Assembly (NCBI GenBank): GCA_015489055.1
Contig: WFMO01000119.1
Coordinates: 1 to 11,898 of the forward strand
Direction of reading: 5' to 3'
Source of the DNA: Helicobacteraceae bacterium
GTDB taxonomy: Bacteria; Campylobacterota; Campylobacteria; Campylobacterales; Sulfurimonadaceae
DNA length: 11,898 nt
The notes beneath the pieces are model-generated. The model ran no database searches. It was not told the DNA's origin and saw only the letters and a list, made by a program, of their open reading frames with translations. The position numbers and the translations under genes were made by a program. Positions 8,389-11,898 of the stretch are shown here, piece after piece. Numbering within the stretch: position 1 is the stretch's first letter; every line of letters begins with the position of its first letter.

Positions 8389-8391
8389 GAG
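8386..8391 (+). promoter_or_regulatory. Ribosome binding site built on the upstream stop codon
   Basis: TAGGAG again reuses the TAG stop of the preceding gene as part of the Shine-Dalgarno sequence, five bases before the ATG at 8397. Confidence 0.75.
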
Positions 8392-8396
8392 AAACC

Positions 8397-9743
8397 ATGA
8401 AAGAGTGCGATATTTTAATCATAGGCGGCGGACCGGCAGGGATGGTTTCATCAATGTCAAGCAGAGCCTATTATCCGGATAAAAAAGTAATTGTTGTAAA
8501 AAGTACCGAGGAAAATGTCGTTCCCTGCGGTATTCCCTATGTATTTGGAAATAAACTAGATTCACTTGAAGATGATTTTGTCCCTTGTGGCGAAATGGCG
8601 TTAAAAAGCGGGATAGAGTTGTTGATAGATAGAGCAGTAGATGCAAATTATGATGATAAAATCGTAACTTTGGCATCAAATGAGACGATAAAGTACGATA
8701 AACTCATTATCGCAACAGGCTCTACTCCAAAAAAGGTTCCTTACGGTGATATTAAAGGGATACATTATATATCAAAAAATCCAAAAGAGCTTGAAGTTAC
8801 ATATAAAGACTTGCAATCCGCGCAAAATATAGCCATTGTGGGAACAGGTTTTATAGGTCTTGAAGTGGCGCTGGAGCTTTATGAAAAAGGCAAATCTATC
8901 TCACTTGTGGGCAAGCAGCTTTTAGGCAAAGCGTTTGATAGTGAATTTAAAGAGTTGATAGAAAAAATAATTTTAAAAGATGACATAAGACACGTTAGGG
9001 CACATTTAAAAGAGATAAAAGACACAAACGGTAGAGTTTCATCTATCTTAACTGATAACGGCGAAGAGATAAAATGCGATGCTCTTATTGTTGCCATAGG
9101 ATATGCACCGGATACTAAGTTTGCAAAAGATACAGGTATCTCTTTAAGAAGTGATTTTATCTACGTAGATGAATATATGAGAACTGTAAAAAAAGATGTA
9201 TTTGCTGCTGGGGATTGTGCCCAAAAAAGAGATTTTGTAACAAAGCGAACAACAGGTATTATGCTGGCATCAACTGCTTCAGCAGAAGCTAGGACAGCCG
9301 TAAGCGCATTGTATGGCATTAAATATTCCAAAACCTTTTCAGGAACTATCGCGATTTTTTCAACTGTTATCGGAGATACCTGCTTCGCGTCAGCCGGAGT
9401 AACGCAGGAGATGGCACACAAAGAGGGTCTGGATATTGAAGCGACAACTGTTGTAGTTGACGATAAACATCCAAATAAACTTCCAAATTCAAGAAAACAG
9501 ACGATTAAACTAATTTGCATGAAGCGAAGCGGGATTGTTGTAGGCGCACAGATAATCGGCGGTATTGATGTGGGTGAGATGATTAATGTAGTAGGTGTGG
9601 CTATTGAAAACAGGGTAAGTATTTACGGGCTTATAAACCTGCAAGTAGCTACTCATCCGCTGCTTACCTCTGCACCGACCTCCTACCCAATCGCACAAGC
9701 AGCTCAAATGCTTGATATAAAAATAAATCAACAAAGGAGTTAA
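8397..9743 (+). CDS. FAD-dependent pyridine nucleotide-disulfide oxidoreductase, CoA-disulfide reductase/NADH oxidase type
   Basis: The 448 residues follow the single-Cys branch of the family (NADH oxidase, NADH peroxidase, CoA-disulfide reductase, persulfide reductase). The FAD loop is GGGPAG (10-15). C44 in VPCGIPY sits at the redox-active Cys position. ATGSTP is at 106-111, the NAD(P) loop GTGFIGLEVA at 149-158, and the second FAD motif DVFAAGDC at 267-274. A C-terminal dimerisation domain runs from about 310 to the end and includes ATHPLLTSAPTSYP. At the end of the NAD-domain second strand the sequence is LVGKQ with no acidic residue, which allows NADPH use. K35 sits about where most relatives have the acidic residue for the FAD ribose. 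A second VPCG around C64 repeats the active-site wording 20 residues on. Substrate (O2, peroxide, CoA disulfide or persulfide) cannot be told from sequence. It is cytoplasmic, with no signal peptide. Confidence 0.85.
   Translation: MKECDILIIGGGPAGMVSSMSSRAYYPDKKVIVVKSTEENVVPCGIPYVFGNKLDSLEDDFVPCGEMALKSGIELLIDRAVDANYDDKIVTLASNETIKYDKLIIATGSTPKKVPYGDIKGIHYISKNPKELEVTYKDLQSAQNIAIVGTGFIGLEVALELYEKGKSISLVGKQLLGKAFDSEFKELIEKIILKDDIRHVRAHLKEIKDTNGRVSSILTDNGEEIKCDALIVAIGYAPDTKFAKDTGISLRSDFIYVDEYMRTVKKDVFAAGDCAQKRDFVTKRTTGIMLASTASAEARTAVSALYGIKYSKTFSGTIAIFSTVIGDTCFASAGVTQEMAHKEGLDIEATTVVVDDKHPNKLPNSRKQTIKLICMKRSGIVVGAQIIGGIDVGEMINVVGVAIENRVSIYGLINLQVATHPLLTSAPTSYPIAQAAQMLDIKINQQRS
9735..9739 (+). promoter_or_regulatory. 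Ribosome binding site fixing the GTG start of pgm
   Basis: AGGAG lies five bases before GTG at 9745. This supports the non-ATG start directly after the preceding stop codon. Confidence 0.8.
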
Positions 9744-9744
9744 G

Positions 9745-11361
9745 GTGGCGATAAGCGAGTTAGCAGGAAAATTAGCACCCAAAGATATCTTAATCAATGT
9801 AGCTGATCTGATAAGTAATTATTATACTATAAAGCCGGATATGCAAAAAGAATCCAACCATGTCTCTTTTGGAACGTCAGGGCACCGAGGAAGCGCTAAT
9901 GACGGTAGCTTTAATGAAGATCATATTTTAGCAATAACACAAGCAGTAGCTGAATATAGAAAAGATAAAGTAAAAAATATGCTTTTTATCGGGATGGATA
10001 CACACGCTCTCTCAACTCCTGCACAAAAAACGGCACTGGAGGTGCTATGTGCTAATGAGATAACTGTTTATTATGCAAAAGATTTTGGTTATACCCCGAC
10101 TCCTGTTATCTCTCATGCTATTTTAACTCACTCAGGCAGTGACGGAATAGTTATCACTCCTTCGCACAATCCTCCAAGTGACGGAGGTTTTAAATACAAC
10201 TCGACTAACGGCGGACCCGCAAATGAGCAGATTACAAACCAGATACAAAATAGAGCAAACGAAATACTAAAAAATGGATTAAAAGATGTAAAAAGAGTGT
10301 CGCTAAAAGAGGCTCTGGCTTCAAAATTTTTAATCGCCTATGATTTTGTTATGCCTTATGTAAAAGATCTGCAAAATATCGTAGATATGGATATTATCAA
10401 AAAATCAAATATCAAAATAGGTGCGGACGCTATGGGTGGAAGCGGTATGGCATATTATGATGCTATAAAACAATATTATAATCTTAATATGGAGGTTTTT
10501 CATAACAGGGCTGATTTTACTTTTTCATTTATGCACTGTGATAAAGACGGTAAAATTAGAATGGACTGCTCCAGTCCTTATGCTATGGCAGGTTTGATAG
10601 AACATAAAAATAATTTTGATATAGCTTTTGGCAATGATACTGATTTTGACAGACACGGCATAGTAACAAAATACGGCGGGCTTTTAAATCCAAATCATTA
10701 TCTCTCTGTCGCTATTGATTATCTTTGTAAACATAGAGATTTTAAGCCTCTTGGCGTTGGTAAAACACTTGTCAGCAGCTCCATGATAGATAGAGTTTGT
10801 GCCGATAACGGTGTAAAAGTATTTCAAACGCCTGTCGGCTTTAAATGGTTTGTAGATCCACTTAGTAATAAAGAGATTTTCTTTGGCGGTGAGGAGAGTG
10901 CGGGAGCTAGTTATCTAAGAAAAAATAAAGAGTTGTGGAGTACTGATAAAGATGGCATGATAATGACACTTTTAAGTGTTGAAATTTTGGCAAAAACAGG
11001 GCAAGATCCCGCACGCTACTATGAAAACCTTACAAAGAAATTTGGCAATCCCGTGTATGCAAGAATTGACGCTCCTGCGACGCATAAACAAAAAGAGATT
11101 TTAAAAAATCTTTCAAAAGAAGATATAACTCATAAAACACTTGCAGGCGAAGCGATACAAAAGATTATAACGACTGCTGACAACGGTGCAAAAATAGGCG
11201 GATTGAAATTAATTGCTAAAAACGGATGGGTAGCTCTTCGTCCATCAGGCACTGAAGAGATATATAAAATATACGCAGAGAGTTTTATAGATAAAGAACA
11301 TTTAAGGTTATTACAAAAAGAAGCACAGGAGATAGTAGAAGCAGTATTTTCTAAAATGTAA
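9745..11361 (+). CDS. pgm: Phosphoglucomutase, alpha-D-glucose phosphate-specific
   Basis: Interconverts glucose-1-phosphate and glucose-6-phosphate. The 538 residues align along their whole length with E. coli Pgm (546). The N-terminus starts MAI in both, supporting the GTG start. Active-site pieces are FGTSGHRG (42-49), the phosphoserine loop TPSHNPP with S140, the metal loop NDTDFDRHG with D298, D300 and D302, the sugar loop GGEESAGAS (381-389), and the phosphate-binding RPSGTE (499-504). All are intact, so the enzyme should be active. It begins one base after the previous gene and is the last of the tight cluster. In this setting it may connect stored polyglucose or sugar-nucleotide precursors to glycolysis and so to the pyruvate-acetate genes upstream. 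It could equally supply glucose-1-phosphate for glycogen or surface polysaccharide. Confidence 0.97.
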   Translation: MAISELAGKLAPKDILINVADLISNYYTIKPDMQKESNHVSFGTSGHRGSANDGSFNEDHILAITQAVAEYRKDKVKNMLFIGMDTHALSTPAQKTALEVLCANEITVYYAKDFGYTPTPVISHAILTHSGSDGIVITPSHNPPSDGGFKYNSTNGGPANEQITNQIQNRANEILKNGLKDVKRVSLKEALASKFLIAYDFVMPYVKDLQNIVDMDIIKKSNIKIGADAMGGSGMAYYDAIKQYYNLNMEVFHNRADFTFSFMHCDKDGKIRMDCSSPYAMAGLIEHKNNFDIAFGNDTDFDRHGIVTKYGGLLNPNHYLSVAIDYLCKHRDFKPLGVGKTLVSSSMIDRVCADNGVKVFQTPVGFKWFVDPLSNKEIFFGGEESAGASYLRKNKELWSTDKDGMIMTLLSVEILAKTGQDPARYYENLTKKFGNPVYARIDAPATHKQKEILKNLSKEDITHKTLAGEAIQKIITTADNGAKIGGLKLIAKNGWVALRPSGTEEIYKIYAESFIDKEHLRLLQKEAQEIVEAVFSKM

Positions 11362-11452
11362 GTTTTTTGACACATAAGTTTAACTGTTTTTGTGTATAAT
11401 GGTTTGATTTAAGTTTTAAAGCTAGACTATATATTTAAGGTGAGGATGGTTT
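11362..11452 (+). promoter_or_regulatory. Intergenic region with a promoter for the downstream gene
   Basis: This 91-base gap is the longest in the window. TATAAT at 11395-11400 is a perfect -10 element preceded by T-rich TTTTTG (11387-11392), a pattern known from Campylobacter and Helicobacter housekeeping promoters, where -35 boxes are weak. A TTGACA occurs at 11367-11372, but the 22-base spacer is too long for a classical pair. The transcript would start near 11407. AAGG (11437-11440) and GAGG (11442-11445) form the ribosome site for the ATG at 11453. I see no strong GC-rich hairpin with a T run after pgm, so read-through from the operon is possible. Confidence 0.65.
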
Positions 11453-11898
11453 ATGAAAGCAGTAATTATGGCAGGTGGTTTTGGTACAAGGATACAGCCA
11501 CTGACAACTTCTTTGCCAAAGCCGATGCTAAATGTTGTTAATGTTCCGATGGTAGAGCATATCTTGAAAAAGGTTATTAAAGTGGGTATCAAAGAGGTGG
11601 TTATTTTACTCTTTTTTAAGCCCGAAATCGTTAAAGATTATTTTCAAGATGGTAAAAAATGGGGAGTGAAAATATCCTATATTTTGCCTAATGCCGATTA
11701 CGGAACAGCAGGAGCAGTCGGTCAGGCAAGAGAGATATTAAAAGATGATTCTTTTATCATCATAAGTGGTGACTTGGTAACTGATTTTGACTTGAGTGAG
11801 ATAATCTCTTTTCACAAGAAAAAAGAATCACTTTTAACCATTGCGCTTACTCCTGTTGAGAATCCTCTTCAATTTGGTGTGGTAATAACCAATAAAAA
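11453..11898 (+). CDS. Sugar-phosphate nucleotidyltransferase, mannose-1-phosphate guanylyltransferase-like (3' end outside window)
   Basis: 148 codons are present before the window ends, with no stop. The N-terminal nucleotidyltransferase fold is clear: the nucleotide-binding loop AGGFGTR (7-13), LPKPM with the catalytic-type Lys (21-25), YGTAGAV (83-89) and the metal-binding [10 protein letters not shown] around D107. ENPLQFGVV follows at 136-144. The enzyme would join a sugar-1-phosphate to an NTP, giving a nucleotide sugar and pyrophosphate. The wording is closest to the GDP-mannose pyrophosphorylase-like group, in which long members carry a C-terminal phosphomannomutase-like domain. Whether this one does lies beyond the window. 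Glucose- or mannose-1-phosphate are both possible substrates. It has its own promoter, so it probably starts a new transcription unit for polysaccharide precursors, next to pgm by related metabolism. Confidence 0.88.
   Translation, partial: MKAVIMAGGFGTRIQPLTTSLPKPMLNVVNVPMVEHILKKVIKVGIKEVVILLFFKPEIVKDYFQDGKKWGVKISYILPNADYGTAGAVGQAREILKDDSFIIISGDLVTDFDLSEIISFHKKKESLLTIALTPVENPLQFGVVITNK

Noticed and set aside
11362..11394. Rho-independent terminator after pgm
   Set aside because: There is a T run directly after the stop codon but no stable GC-rich stem before it; only a weak ACACA/TGTGT pairing is present.
11367..11400. Classical sigma-70 promoter TTGACA plus TATAAT
   Set aside because: The spacer is 22 bases rather than about 17, so the TTGACA may be chance; the -10 element alone is kept.

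Overview
The window is an AT-rich, fully coding stretch with every gene on the + strand. The protein sequences, the tight gene packing and the T-rich promoter style suggest a member of the Campylobacterota, most like the Sulfurimonas group. This assignment rests on overall resemblance and there is no marker gene here to prove it. I see no RNA genes, mobile elements, CRISPR arrays or long repeats, and no non-coding stretch over about 100 bases.

Positions 1-11361 hold seven genes with junctions between -4 and +14 bases, almost certainly one operon: the 3' part of phosphate acetyltransferase (pta, cut by the window start), acetate kinase (ackA), single-chain pyruvate:ferredoxin/flavodoxin oxidoreductase (nifJ), a lactate/malate dehydrogenase-family enzyme with lactate-type substrate residues, a dihydroorotate-dehydrogenase-like flavoprotein of unknown function, an FAD-dependent pyridine nucleotide-disulfide oxidoreductase, and phosphoglucomutase (pgm). 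A 91-base gap with a good -10 promoter element follows. A new gene then begins at 11453, a sugar-phosphate nucleotidyltransferase cut by the window end.

Read as a pathway, the operon looks like a fermentation module. Pgm would feed glucose-1-phosphate (for example from a stored polyglucose) into glucose-6-phosphate. NifJ would oxidise pyruvate to acetyl-CoA and reduced ferredoxin or flavodoxin. Pta and AckA would turn acetyl-CoA into acetate and ATP. The dehydrogenase, the DHOD-like protein and the disulfide-oxidoreductase-type flavoprotein sit between nifJ and pgm and would handle the electrons. The glycolytic steps in between are not in this window.

There is no exotic system such as a defence island or CRISPR locus here. 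The parts most worth a second look are: an Asn-Arg-Thr-x-x-Lys motif in the lactate dehydrogenase-like enzyme that predicts NADP(H) use; the DHOD-like protein, which has Tyr where the catalytic Cys/Ser should be; a doubled Val-Pro-Cys-Gly motif in the flavoprotein; and an unusually short but catalytically complete acetate kinase.
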